64,000 bases of DNA from Agelas oroides (lineage: Eukaryota; Porifera; Demospongiae; Agelasida; Agelasidae): positions 6,325,754 through 6,389,753 of the forward strand of contig OX422191.1 of the NCBI GenBank assembly GCA_949130485.1, written 5' to 3'. Under the pieces are notes generated by a model, which ran no database searches, was not told where the DNA came from, and saw only the letters and a list, made by a program, of their open reading frames with translations. The translations under genes were made by a program, and so were the position numbers. Positions 10,428 through 25,040 of the stretch are shown one piece after another (the first letter of the stretch is position 1; each line of letters starts with the position of its first letter).

Positions 10428-12180
10428 GCCTCTTTCTCCGGGCCTGGGAACGAGGCTAGTTCCGAGACTAAGTTCTGCGTACGACAAATGAATTCCTGTT
10501 AGAGTGCATATTTAAAAACTAACGGTCCAGTCCAGTGATTTATTCAGGCATTGTTCTTCGCCTCTCTACCTACCGAGTCAGCAGCCCTGTTCATATCACT
10601 GGACGGTCGAACGCAGACATCACTGAACGCAGACATCTCTGGACGGTTGAACGCAGATTGCTGGCCTTTGCACCCGAGATCCAGACCAGAGGTCGGCTCT
10701 CCAGTACGTTTCTCTGTTTAGCATGGCTTCAAGCCAGTTTATATTGCCAGAGTCTGAGGAGTATAAAGGCAATGAAATTATGATACAGCCCGAATCGGCA
10801 GTCTGCATGGAGTCACTGCATGGACTGGACTGACATAATTTTGTAACTAAAAATCACCCGCCTGCCTTGTATGGCAGTTGTGTGTGCACCCTGTAATGTT
10901 TGTGTTCTCACTGCATGGTTAGCCATTGGACCCGGTAGTCCTGGCTGCATAGAACTTAGAGAAGCTAAGTATAATGAAAAGATAGATGTGTTTACATACC
11001 AGTGATCAACCAAGCTGTATACTTAACACTTATTCCTTCCAAGAAACATCTACACTGCCAGCGTTGAATGCAAGCTATGCTGGACCTTCATGTGTTATGC
11101 ATTAGCTAAAATTATTAGCTTGGTCAAATCAGTCTGTACAAGGGATTTAAAGGTTGTGTTTTCAGGTTAATATAGTGCATCATTCATCCCTAGGGGTGAG
11201 TGAGTCTCATTATAGGGAGCATAAAAGTGGTTTTTAGTCCAAGAAATGTGACTTCTTCACCAGTTCAGTTCACTAGTGCAATCCAGTTGTAGATGGCCTG
11301 AGTATTGTGTGCAGTAACCTTGGAGCCCTTTGCACTTTTGGTACATGCTCTCACGAGAGAAATGGGGATGCTTTAGTGCCATCTTTAGAGCCGTAAGAAA
11401 ATGGCAGAAAGTGCTCTAAGGGACTAGTATAGCTATTCATTATGTACCTATGGTAACTAGCAACTGAGGGTTGCACAGGTTTGGACATCTTGAGATTTCA
11501 ACTGGGGTTTTAGGTAAAGGTATGAGTTTTCAAGCTAGTTGTGGACCCGTAAGTGGAGGTTTCAAGTTAGTTATATGGACAGTCGGCCAGGTTTATGGAG
11601 ATTTCAGATTTCAACTGAGATTTCAGCAGGGAGTACATGTATACTGTTTGCAGACCCCTTGGTTTTTGCTGATACTCAGCTTGGCTATGATATGGAGTCC
11701 GCCCTTATATAGCTAGCAATAGAGTAAAAGTGCTTGGATCCTGAGTGTTGGTAATCAAACCTAGGGATCCTGGCTTGGACCATGAGTGCTCTACCATTGG
11801 GCTACAACCACTGGACAACCATAAGCCCCCACAACCCCCTATTATATATATGCACAATAAATGTACTGAATCAATCCACCTCACTTGCAATGTGAAGGAA
11901 CATTGTTGTCCCCCAAGAAAGGTTTTGGCTGCTTGCTCACTGCTGTCAATGTCTTGATAGTGTGATGTACTGTTTCAATATCAGCACTTCGATCTACAAG
12001 TGTCCAACGAACAGTTGACATTGGGCAGGCAATATTGTATAATACGTTTGTTTGCTTGACTTCCTATTTAGTGATTTAGCAAGGTATCCAAATGACTGCT
12101 TGAAGACTGGAAGTGCCATGCTTCCACATGTCTAACTGATGTTACTGCATGTGGCAAGTTTGACCAACCTTTTCCTGTAT
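10428..12180. other. non-coding stretch
   Basis: No gene is supported. Near 10590-10660 the motif ctggacggt/gaacgcagac is repeated two to three times. Around 11480-11640 a loose repeat of agatttcaactg occurs. A tRNA-like segment on the minus strand at 11741-11815 is listed separately. Confidence 0.5.
11741..11815 (-). repeat. tRNA-like SINE fragment or tRNA pseudogene
   Basis: Read on the minus strand there is an A-box-like TAGCCCAATGGTAGAGC (11788-11804) and a B-box-like GGTTTGATTACC (11750-11761) at about tRNA spacing. The T-stem and acceptor stem do not pair well, so I do not call a working tRNA. It could be the head of a SINE or a decayed tRNA copy. Confidence 0.5.
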
Positions 12181-12831
12181 TAGTACTGTGAGTTGGGAAT
12201 GAGGCTAGAATACTAGCAGATGGAGTTTAAAATTCAAATTCCTCCTCGTTAATTCTGGCTTAGGGTACTTCCTGGATGATGATATCACCATACAACCACT
12301 TGCTGGATGATATCAGTCAATTTCTGTGTCACTTGTGCATACACAACCATCCTAGGAAGATTTATGGGATACAGTTTAAAGGTTACTATATGATGGTATA
12401 ATAATGTATGCACATATTTATGGTTTGGCAACAAATAATTGCCTGACACAGGGGCGGCAGAAGCAGCTCAAGAGTGGTCCTGCTCCTAATACGGAGGCCG
12501 TGCAGTGGCTGTCCATTTCATGTGCAGCGTGAAATTTTTTTTTACCTTTGTTAATTGAACTGTCGGGAAGCAGCTCTCAGCATGACTGCACGCGGGGTGG
12601 GATGCTAGTATAGTGCAAGAAATCACAGATAATTATATAATGTGTCAAGGTTAGTGAAAAACTCCAAACAAACGGTGCACCGTTCGAATATTGATCACTT
12701 GATCACTGAAAAGTGGTGCAGCCAATTAAAACCGGACCAGCCGGACCAGTTCCGCCGCACCTGTGACAAACAATACCTAACTGATGTGTGCACCTCAATT
12801 TGCAGTTACATGTACATTTGTTCAGTGATTG

Positions 12832-13366
12832 GGGCGAGCCTGAGTGAGCCCCACACTAGCGGGACTGCATTGCAAAGATGTGTGTATGTTTTTTTTGTTC
12901 GCGGCCATATACCATAAACTTTAAATACATGTTATTTCACGAAGCTTGAAAGTCCTCATGTGCTCAGTAGGTAGGTGAAGGCTACTGCCAGAGTGCAGCA
13001 TTGACTACCTGAAACGGAGACGACTGAACTTGAAGCACGCATGGCAACGTACAGCTACGGACATCCGGCGGCAGGCTACTCACAACAGTGCAAATTAAGA
13101 ATGGTGGTTGAGGTCGCTTCAGGTATAGGCCTTACATAAACGGCACTCATAAACGCCGGAGACTCAGCTCTTGATTTGACTGTGAAGCTTAGTCCATGCA
13201 TGCGTCCATTTGGTGGCATATGTGATACCTGGTGAGGACTTAGCTACTTGTACATTATCAATTTTTGGCTTATAGTGACAAATCTTGTTGCGTGCTATGA
13301 AAAATAGTGAATGAGCAGTGTGGTGCTCGTTCAGGCTCGGCCCGCAATGATCAATCGTCTGACTAG
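12832..13366 (+). mobile_element. non-autonomous Helitron-like element, about 535 bp
   Basis: The left end carries GGGCGAGCCTGAGTGAGCCC. The right end carries its inverted counterpart (GCTCGTTCAGGCTCGGCCC), then a weak stem-loop and a terminal CTAG (13363-13366). The arrangement matches the better-preserved copy at 24561-25706, which holds Helitron helicase remains. The right part (about 13070-13366) recurs at 15375-15693. No open frame is of note. Confidence 0.6.
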
Positions 13367-14819
13367 TATTAGATCAAGTATGAAAGCTGACTATACCTTA
13401 AGTGGCTTGGTGCCTGCCTTCTGACCAATCTTGTGAATATGTTAGCCACCAAAGGGTCACTGATATTTGTTATACAATAGGAAATTCTTAGTGCTATTCT
13501 CTGACCAATCCTGTGACTAACCACTAAAAGGTCACTCAGGTATGTGTTACCGCAAAGAGGAAGTTCTAGGCACCTGTTTTGTGGGTGCCAGGGGAAAATT
13601 CTTGGCGCCTGTCTTCTGACGAATCTTGTGACTAACCACTTAAGGGTCACTGATATTAAAATTTTGTTATGACAAAGAGGACTACTAAATGATTACTGCA
13701 TAGTGTGTGTTAGTGTTAAGGAGGATGTTCTAGGGGCCTGTTTTATGAGGGAGGGCGCAGTTTGAGGTGCCTGTCTTCTGACAAATCTTGTGACTAACCA
13801 CTGAAGGGTCACTAAGACATGTGTTAAAATGAAAAGGAAGTTCTTGGCACCTGTCTTCTGACCAATCACATGACTAACCGTCATTTGTATATGTCAAGGC
13901 AAAGAGGAAGTTCTAGGGGATGTTTTAGAGGAAGTTCTAGGCACCTATTGTCTGACCATTCTTGTGACTAACCACTAAATGATCACTGGTATATGTGTTA
14001 CTGAAAGAGGAAATTGTGTGGTTGTGCCTTGATCCCAGCAATGCATTTTGTTTTAGTAATAATTAGCTCAGTGTCTCCATAAGTGTACTGCATTTCCTGA
14101 TTATGTAATCTAATTGGCCTAACTACATCCTGTACATTCGCACTGAGTTAGGTAATGAGCCAGGTGGCTGGTGCTTAACTTAAACAGATCAGTCAACTTT
14201 ACCACAGAAACTGTCATGTTTTACAGTCAATTTCAATATATTTGCGTTAGCTAGTCAACTAAGTTGCTGCAACCACAATAGTAGCTACTAATGACTTAGA
14301 AGCCATTTAGAATTCTTGCTTACTTATGCAATTAGCTACATTGTAGGAGGCCTTACAAGGTTGCGGTTGTAGTGCTTCGTGGCCTTGCCTCTGCAAAGGT
14401 ATTCTTTTGCTCATGCACTGAGGATGGTACTACCTTGCACCATTTGCTCATGAACTGACAATGGTAAAGTACGCAGTTTCATCTTGCATCCATCCACCTG
14501 TGTACCGGCAATTTTAAAGTATAAAGCTTTAGCTTTTACATCTATCTATTTATGTACCAAGGAGAGTGCAACGCAAATACATTCATCTGCTCGTGCGCCA
14601 ACGATGGTAGGATAAGGACGGTATAACTAGGATGGTATAACAAGGATGGTATAACATACATAACATACCTTTCAGCTTGCATCTACCTGCTTGGTCCTCA
14701 AACTGAAAACATCCTCTGCTAAAATCTCAATTAAAATCTGAAAATCCCAGTAAACAAGGGGAGCATATTATCAAGTATTTACAGTATCCTTGCATCTCTA
14801 TCATACCACATAGAGTTAA

Positions 14820-15325
14820 CCCTTTAACTACTGATGACGACTATACTCGTCATGGAAATTCGGCCTCATGTTATCAGTTGGCGCAATCTGTTTTGAAGAT
14901 AGGTTCTGCGCTAGCAGAAAGGGTGGGACGAGGGGAGGTGGGTGGGTGTTACCCGGAGGGTGACAGTGCATGGCGGCTGTTGCAGCTAGCTGTAGAAAAG
15001 CCCTGGTTAGTTCCGGGTGGGCCATTTGTCTGCCTTCTTGCACAAACGGGCGCAGAAAACCCTCCTTTCACCTGCAGGGATTCCATTTCTGGCATTTTAG
15101 GCAGCTTTTAGTCCGGAGGAGCGTTCTCTGGTCGGAGGGCCCTGACTATTGAATGCTCGCTAATGAGAGTGTGTGTTGAAGGTCATGAACCTGCAAAGGA
15201 CATCTGAAACTAGCTGTGGTTCAAGTTTCAAGGGCCAACTCCCAGCAGAAGTCGAAATACAGGTGAAAGAAGGTGGGACTAGTCTAAACAAGACCTCTAG
15301 CAAATACAATTTAGTAATTAAAGGG
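14820..15325. mobile_element. about 506-bp piggyBac-type MITE
   Basis: The left end reads TTAA then CCCTTTAACTACT; the right end reads AGTAATTAAAGGG followed by TTTT. The ends are inverted copies with one mismatch, and the right flanking TTAA seems mutated. The internal reading frames (14878-15111 and overlapping ones) match nothing known and are probably chance. Confidence 0.6.
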
Positions 15326-15369
15326 TTTTAAAGCACGTGTAGCAACTTGCTTCTGGTTTGTGCTTCTAC

Positions 15370-15693
15370 CGACCATCAACGGCAGGCTCGTCACAGGCGG
15401 TACAAATATGGCCAGTGGTTGAGGTCGCTTCAGGTAGAGCCAGTCATGCATGGCATGAACAGCACTCAAAAACGCAGCTCATGATTTCATTGTAAAGCTT
15501 AGTCCATGCAACATTAGCTGCCCTGGCTGGAGAAATGGCTGGTGTATGTGATACTTGGCTATCGGGTGAGGACTTAGCTACTTGTTGAAATTTGGCTATG
15601 GTGACAAATCCTGCTATTTGCCATGAGAAATTAGTAAACCAGCAGTGTGCTGCTCGTTCAGGCTCGGCCCAAGATGATGAATTATCCCACTAG
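15370..15693 (+). mobile_element. Helitron-like element, left part missing
   Basis: It is collinear with 13070-13366 with many substitutions. It ends with GCTCGTTCAGGCTCGGCCC, a weak stem-loop and CTAG (15690-15693). The left end is absent; a piggyBac-type MITE ends 45 bp upstream. Confidence 0.55.
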
Positions 15694-17699
15694 TAGTGTG
15701 ATGTATGTGCTGTAGCAAACAAGCAATGCCCTTGAAACAACTACACTACAACTTACCACCCTCAATTCACCATCAACACTTGGTAACTTACAAACCAAGA
15801 TGAAGCCAAACAAGGCTCTTATTATGCTGCTTTTTCATGACCATTGACACAGATGCATGCTAATCCATGACAATGTTTGAGTAATAAAAATCAGCATGTG
15901 CTTGTCAAAAAATTTTCATGTGCTGAATAATCGCTAACAGCAGAAGTTACTTTGATTCAGTAATCATGGTGAGTAAAATATAATCATCACAAATTGGATA
16001 ATTTTTCTTCCCTAGTGATATCAGTATGCAATCTGACTTCATGGTGTTTAAAAACTGCAACCTAGCTAATTACTTGGGAAATTGTGTCTCTACCCACAAC
16101 ACGCCTTACGCTAAAGCAAAGTTGGCAGACTAACTGTAAAGGGGATATGTGCACCTTAATTTTAAATAATACATGTGTATACTATAGGTCAGGTATAATA
16201 AGCCAATTACATATCTTGTGGTTTTCTAGGCGCCTGTCTTCTGATGACCAATCTTGTAACCAACCGCACTACAGTTGCTGGTATGTGTTACGTAAAGAGG
16301 AATTTGAGTCAATCAGTGGGAATCTCCCAGTAACTGTTCGTAACTGTGTATGTTGGTAGTGCATCCTGTTACCAACATGGTTAGCACTGTGTCTGAGAGA
16401 GCGATGCTTGAATACTAGTTGGTGGAGTTTAATTTGGTGGTACCCTTAAAATTCGATCTTTGTGGCTGCTAGGGTAATTCCTGGATGCTGAAGGCAACTT
16501 ACCTAATTGCATTGGAAGTAGTGTTGTAATATTGTCTCTACCCAGGCCTTCACCCCAGCTATTGGCAGACTAACTGTAAAGGTGATGCAGTCACCTCAAT
16601 ATGCGATTGTTACACGTGCACATACTGGTAGGTCAGTTGTGAAAGTCAACTACACATCTTGTGGTTTTGTAGCCGTCTGTCTTCTGACCAATCTTGTGAC
16701 TAACCGCAAAAGGGTCACTGGTATGTGTTACGTAAAGAGGAAGTTGAGTTGATCTGCGGGAGACTCCCAACAACCCCGTAGGTTGATAATGCATTTTGTT
16801 ATCGGCATGATTAGCCCTGTGTCTGGGATGTGTCTGGGAACAATGCTATAGGATACTTGTTAGAGTTGTTAAAATTTAAATTCTTGGCAGTATTTCTGGC
16901 TATAGGGTACTTCCTGGATGTTAATGATATCATCACCATAGTCACCTGCTGGATGATGTCAGTAGACAACCTGACTTCACGCTGTTTGATAGTTGAAGCG
17001 ACCAAGCTCATTGCATTAGTAGCTGTGTTGTAACACCGTCTCTACCCACGCCTTCACCTCAGCATGCAGTACTAAAGCAAAGTCTGCAGACTAACTGTAA
17101 AGGGGATGTGTGCACCTTAATATGCAATTGCATTTGCTTTAGTTTATAGCAGTACTAAAGTGGTGTTCATAATTTCCTTGTGGCACATGCCAGCACATAA
17201 AGGTAGAAGCTTATAGTTGGTTGAAAACGTGGGTGTATTTTCTGGCTTCTAACTTATATATACACTGTATACACTTATGACTCTGGAGTGACTTTGTCTG
17301 AATCTGAGAAGCATTGTCAAGTTTGCTTGAGTTCAACCATTCAGTTCCTGTTGGTTCACTAAAGATTGGAAGTGCTCTGCCTCCCCACATCTGTATGATG
17401 TCACTGCATGTAACATGTTTTACCAGGCCTTAGCACTGATAGCGACTTACTGTGCACGTGGGTTACAAGATTTAGAGTGAGATTAGAATAGTAGTTGGTG
17501 GAATTTAATTCATTCAGACTCTGATTTCTCATCAGCATTTCTGGCTATAGGATACTTTCTTGATATTACCATAGCCACTTGCTGGATGATATCAGTACAC
17601 AATCGACGTCATGCTGTTTGATACACTGATAGAAGCCACCTGACTGATTGGGATTTGTGTTGTTAACGCCGTCTCTACCCAGGCCTTCACCCCAGTTTG

Positions 17700-19503
17700 C
17701 AATTATTATAGCAAAGTCAATTGGACAATTATTGCATTTGTTATTAACATATAGTTTCTATTTATTTCTAGTACAAATTGATTGCCAAATGCCTTAGCAT
17801 GTGGCATGCGGGTGTGGCAGGCACTAATCTGATTGTATGTATGTATGTCTGTCTGTAACGAGTTTATAGTTGAAGTATACAAGTTGTACATTTCTTTATG
17901 CACCCACTGCCATGTGCACTCTTTGTGGCCTTTTTGGGGGTGTGGTGAAGGCACTTTTGGCCTGCCTTAAAGACTACAGTAGCCTGTTGCCGATTTCCCA
18001 AAATAAAATTGTAGAGTACACATGGGTACCTTCCTCCAGAAGACACAAAGGCTGCAAGAACTCCGTCTCGGTATCAACATCACCATCTTGACACTGCCAT
18101 TTTCATGATCTTGACATGAGATCCAAATGGGGATGAGGACTACTTCTCTGCGCTATGAACTACCGATCCACTGCAGATTCCAAAACACTATTAACTTTGT
18201 TATAGTTTTATTGTTGAATCACAAAAGTAAGCACAAAACATAGTTATTTCGCATCACAACTGTGAGTTCACTTCCGTGAGACAATGACATATTATTGTAA
18301 TCTCCATATCACGTGCAAAATTATTGAGCCAGGAGTGCAGCACCTGTTGCAAAGTGTTATTCAAAACAATCATGACTAGAAACTTGGATACAAAACAGGA
18401 CCCTGAGATATTCAGACTCAACACGTACAGGTAGTAAGTGTAAACTAGGAACAATTAAGACTAGAACCCTCTGACGTCATCAGCAACTCTTTTAGTCAGC
18501 ATACCTCCTGTGGTATGTGATATGTATTCATAGGCTGTGTATTTCACATTAGCTCATAATCATACAAAGTGGGAGGACAGTTGATACTACATAGCCATAA
18601 GATTATGTTAGTAATTTTTTTATAGAGTATGTGGACGGTCCTACATATGTATTGTACTGCATTCATTACGTTTGTTCTGATGGCCCTTGGGGGTTGGCAT
18701 TGATGTTGAGCATAATTTAACTCAACACCAGTATGCAAGACCATTCCTCAAGGAGAGACGTAACTATTATGTAACCTGTTACCTATAATGGCAACAGTCT
18801 ATGAGCTAGAGGCAGCCTTGGTCTTGCATGGCCCAACCCAACCAAAGGTCTGGCCATGCAAAATTAAAGCAGGCCAGCGTTGTTGTAGGGAGACTCCTCA
18901 ATGAAGATGAGCTGCTGATTATTCGATTTTCCTCTGCATGCTATAGTTTCCCACAGTCACATATTGTCACTAAAGACCAAGCAACTAAGCTGTTTCCACA
19001 CCTGCATGAGGCACAATGCACCTGTATGTACTTAGTTAGAGTGTGTGAATGATGTCACAATGCTTTTACATAATCCCTAGCTACATCTTTTACAACTGTG
19101 TCTTGGTGAGCTTGTGGGTGCACAGAATGTCAGTTGAATCAGTCATAACAGTGGTTAATACATGGAACATACACCACAACAGTCACATCTACTGGTGACA
19201 GTTGTATTGTTAGTATTTCAACTTGGGGTACAGGTGTAAAATGTAGGAAAGCGAGGTGTCAAGGTGTTTAGGTGTTGATGATCGACTAATTGTAACTGTT
19301 TGTTGCTTAACAAGGTAGAAGTGGATTGTCTTGTACGTAGAAGGCTGTGGAGTGAGTAGTATTGAGTCTGTAGTACATGTTGATGTGCCCAAATCGTGAG
19401 CATTCTTCTATGGGTCTCTGAGTAGGCTGGTAATGTGGTAATTCTGTCATGTGTGTATCTATCCAGGTGTGTTCTTGTACATGTGTGTCTCTGTGTCTGT
19501 GTG
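17700..19503. other. non-coding stretch
   Basis: Nothing supportable as a gene. There is a short gtatgtatgtatgtctgtctgt run near 17835. Reading frames up to 109 codons occur near 19220-19550 on the minus strand, but they run into the arm of the palindromic element and look accidental. Confidence 0.5.
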
Positions 19504-19910
19504 TAGAGTAAGTTAGCAATCATCGGACGACAGGTATATTCGGACACTCAAACGCGGAGGGAAAACTGCGTAAACATTCGGCGATACCACAAGACTGTAG
19601 CTGAGGTACGTGGTACCTGGTGTACCAAAAATGACGCCCGCGCATTGTTTCCTGTTGGCGCTAGAAGCGATAAAATGGCCGTCCGAAAAACATCAATATT
19701 CGGAAAAGTGTATGTATTTTCAGACACTGTTGTTTGTGCCTTCTCTGAAGCTGCTTTTGGAGAGACCTCCCCAATTCGCAATATATTTTGGTAGCGGTAG
19801 CTGCTTTGAACACTCAGGGGCGCAGCTGAACATGGACCAGTCCGATTCGATCGATAATCGGACGGTGAAATTTGTCGTTTCTTGCTGTGTTGTCTTCAAA
19901 CAAGTTTAAG

Positions 19911-20190
19911 TGTGAATGAGCTTCACACTCGTAACGGTGAATGAGCCTCACAGTAGCACATGTAACTCAAGTGTGAATGAGCTTCACACTCATAATTTAA
20001 AAATGTGAATGAGCTTCACACTCGTAACATAACGGTGAATGAGCTTCACAGTAGTAACTCAAGTGTGAATGTGCTTCACACCCGTAGCATAACTGTGAAT
20101 GAGCCTCACAGTAGTAACTCAAGTGTGAGTGAGCCTCACACTCGTAATTTTTAATGTGAATGAGCTTCACACTGTGAACGAGCCTCGCAG
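19911..20190. repeat. array of short hairpins (gtgtgaatgagcttcacac)
   Basis: About nine copies of a small inverted motif, gtgtgaa-tgagc-ttcacac, alternate with a shorter form (ggtgaatgagcctcacag). They are separated by spacers such as tcgtaacataac and tagtaactcaa. Each copy can form a stem of about 7 bp. The same motif array is at 55081-55300. It is not CRISPR; see the rejected list. Confidence 0.8.
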
Positions 20191-20374
20191 ATAACACAGA
20201 GTAGCCCCAACCCAGCCCTAGCCTTAGCTCAGCCTTATGGAACCGACTACACCCCTAGGCGTACCGTTACTATAGTGAAGCACACGCCATAACTAGCGTA
20301 ACAATGCCGTTACTAGGATAGGTACGCCGTTACTAAGAGAAGCACGCTCCCATTTAAAGCCCGTCGACCGAGTA

Positions 20375-20821
20375 CCGTAAACGCTTTAATTAACGCGCCG
20401 TTAAAAAATAATTACGATCCGCAAAGGCGCCTTGTTTGGAGCGAAAAAAATTACTTCGGACCCTTGGGGGCGCCTTATTTAGAGAGGCGCCTTCGAATTA
20501 GAGCGCAACTGACACCTTTCCGTGAAGTTGAAAGAGCTGAGTATGGCTACACTGATAACGATCGAATTTGAGTACGTTATTCGAGGCTATCGTTAATACA
20601 AGCGCGTTTGGAGTCCAGAGATTAAAAGTAGAAGTAGAAATCAGTCGAAGAACTAGATGTCTCGAAAGTCACACGGGTCGGGTGCGAAATCTCTCTTAAT
20701 AGAAAGCGCCGTTAAAAAATATTTATGTCGTCAAGGGGCGCCCGCGTTAGAGCGAGAAAAATTAGTTTCTTGTCAAAAGGGCGCTTTCATTAGAGAGGCG
20801 CGTTAATTAAAGCGTTTACGG
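20375..20821. mobile_element. 447-bp TA-flanked MITE
   Basis: The left end is CCGTAAACGCTTTAATTAAC and the right end is its inverted copy (GTTAATTAAAGCGTTTACGG), each flanked by TA (20373-20374 and 20822-20823). The interior is rich in ggcgcc-type motifs. It is nested in the insert within the palindromic element 19506-22196. A mariner-type non-autonomous element is the likely class. Confidence 0.8.
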
Positions 20822-21009
20822 TATCACACACAAACAACTAATAACACTCACCGTGAGATGGTCGCCGCAGTACAGACCTGAATAATCTTCGGTACAGGAG
20901 CGCCTACCAGCGAAGAACAAGCCTCCCAGACGTTCCACCAAGACGACACGATAGCGAGCCAGAATCCCGTACGTTAACCGTTCGCCCATTCCCCTAGTTA
21001 TTATAAGTT

Positions 21010-21497
21010 AATGTGATAACTCCACCCATTGAGCCCCACCCCCAATTTGTTTAGTAATTTGAATATTTATAGCACTGTGAATGCCCATAGCACTATGTGC
21101 CAACCAAAAGCTGGGCTCCTCAAAGCAAACCTTAGGCGGGGAGTGGTCCCGCCCTTTCTGTAGTAGGCCACGGGTCGGGAGTTCAAAGGGACCGAAACCC
21201 GTGGTCATGTGAGGACCGGAAAGGGTACTCCCCTGAAGACCAGTATTTTTTGAGCATATCTCCCAAAAACAGTAACTAACCGCCCCATCCATTTGAGCCA
21301 TAAATGCCCCACCCATTTAAGTCATAAATGCCACACCCATTTAAGCCATAAAATGCCCCACCCATTTAAGCCATAAATGCCCCACCCATTTAAGTCATAA
21401 AATTCCCCATCCCCATCTCCCTTTATGTTTTAACTTCACACTTTATGTATGTGTGAAATTTTGAACATCAATGTGCCAGCAGTGTTGGTGCTCCCCC
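21010..21497. repeat. interspersed repeat with 24-bp tandem part
   Basis: It contains the block aggcggggagtggtcccgcc...ggagttcaaagggaccgaaacc (about 21132-21245). This recurs at 54711-54830 and, more decayed, at 50350-50470. It is followed by about five copies of a 24-bp unit (cccacccatttaagycataaatg, about 21300-21400), also present in short form near 54880-54930. No known family is recognised. Confidence 0.7.
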
Positions 21498-22198
21498 GCT
21501 TGACATACAACATCAGTAGAATCTACAGGCTCTTGGCTACATGCTGGTACTTGTCCGGTGTTTGTGCGTTGAGTAGTTCTCGAGATATTGCACGATATCG
21601 TTCGAACTCACCTATTTATACTGCACATATTAAAGTAAATCAACCAGCGTACTTTATGGAAAGAAACATGGATATCTCGAGAACTACTCAATGCACAAAC
21701 ACCGGACAAGTACCAGCATGTAGCCAAGAGCCTGTAGATTCTACTGATGCTAATATTGTGGAGACTTCAACTTGTTTGGAGACAACACAGCAAGAAACGA
21801 CAAATTTCACCGTCCGATTATCGATCGAATCGGACTGGTCCATGTTCAGCTGCGCCCCTGAGTGTTCAAAGCAGCTACCGCTACCAAAATATATTGCGAA
21901 TTGGGGAGGTCTTGGGGCATCGTATCAATGCTAAAATCTCTCCAAAAGCAGCTTCAGAGAAGGCACAAACAACAGTGTCTGAAAATACATACACTTTTCC
22001 GAATATTGATGTTTTTTGGACGGCCATTTTATCACTTCTAGCGCCAACAGGAAACAATGAACAGGCGTCATTTTTGGTACACCAGGTACCACGTACCTCA
22101 GCTACAGTGTTGTGGTATCGCCGAATGTTTTCGCAGTTTTCCATCCGCGTTTGAGTGTCCGAATATACCTGTCGTCCGATGATTGCTAACTTACTCTA

Positions 22199-24140
<1,942 letters not shown>

Positions 24141-24781
24141 GGTTTAAAAATGGCACAAGATGTAGAGATAGTATAACAGTATTGTGGTGCATGCCATTTC
24201 TACCTTGTTTGGTTGCTTCTCCCGGAAAACATTCTTGGCCTTTTTTTAATTTTTTTATTGTAGGACAGAGTGGCAAAGTGGGGTTGCGGGTAGATTGTTG
24301 CTGATGTGAGAATGACTGAGCTTTTTTCCTAGTGGTAACACAGGGATTTGGAGTTAAAAGTATTAAGATGGTCAAATCCTGCATGTAAAGTCATAGTCTT
24401 GAGAACCCTAGTCCTCAGATTACAATGGTGTTGTAATGCCATCAGATAAATTTCTTTTGCCACTATACCTCTTTCAAGCACATATTCACTCACTATGTTA
24501 TGTCTGATCTTGGCCCTTCGGTCTTCAAACAATGGAATTGAATGCATGCCTTCTTAATTAGGGCGAACCTGAGCGAGCCCCGCACTAGCGAGTCGAACGG
24601 TGGAATTTTCATATATTATATATATATCTGTCGTACGTCATTCCGTAAATGCAAGTTGACTCTTTTAACCCGAAACATTGCGCATGCCGAGTTCAAGTGC
24701 AGACGGAATATCGAAAAGAACACTTGGTCAAAGTAAGTACCCTACGTACGGTACTCTAGTCTAGAGCCCTACTTCTGAGTT

Positions 24782-25040
24782 TTGATCCACCTTCATCGTT
24801 TTAGGCTACAAGTTTTGTTGAACATAGATACCCAGAGCAGTTCTAGAAGAGCTCTCAAGCCAGCGCAGGAGCAAGAAGTCGCCGAAGATCGGAGACGGCC
24901 CAGAAACAAGAGAGACAGAGCTCGACGTGCTGCAGAGACAGCGGAACAAAGGAGCGAGAAAGCGAAGGGAGAGAAGTCGCGCTAGGCACGCTGCTCAAAA
25001 GCCATTCACACAGGGCCAAATGCATCCAAGGCTTCGCCTG
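24782..25040 (+). pseudogene. N-terminal Arg-rich remnant of a Helitron protein
   Basis: The translated stretch RDRARRAAETAEQRSEKAKG and its shifted continuation match the Arg/Glu-rich repeats (RRA-ETAEQR) often seen near the start of Helitron Rep/helicase proteins. The frame closes at 24985. The Rep nuclease domain and most of the helicase are missing between this piece and the next. Confidence 0.55.

Larger units (their letters stand above)
12180..17700. repeat. degenerate repeat array with later insertions
   Basis: Several motifs recur in diverged form. One is a block reading ...tacttcctggatg...gatatcaccatag...gctggatgatatcag... (about 12240-12330, 16480, 16905-16960, 17540-17600). Another is a block with cttctgaccaatcttgtgactaacc...gggtcactg...gtgttac...aaagaggaag (five or more copies at 13395-14010, then about 16225 and 16680). 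A third is gtctctacccaggccttcacc (16080, 16530, 17040, 17670). Together they suggest an old array of roughly 500-bp units, broken by the Helitron-like pieces and the piggyBac-type MITE listed below. No gene is seen. Confidence 0.6.
19506..22196. mobile_element. TA-flanked palindromic element, copy 1, with large insert
   Basis: The outer ends are GAGTAAGTTAGCAATCATCG and its complement, each flanked by TA (19504-19505 and 22197-22198). The arms are several hundred bases and match copy 2 at 56188-57310. Copy 2 continues across its centre without interruption; here the left arm stops at about 19910 and resumes at about 21498, so about 1.59 kb of other repeats is inserted. Target TA and long inverted arms fit a Tc1/mariner-type non-autonomous element. 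No transposase frame is seen. Confidence 0.78.

Noticed and set aside
19911-20190. CRISPR-like array of hairpin repeats
   Set aside because: The repeats are short and vary, spacers are themselves repeated, no cas gene is near and the window is eukaryotic.
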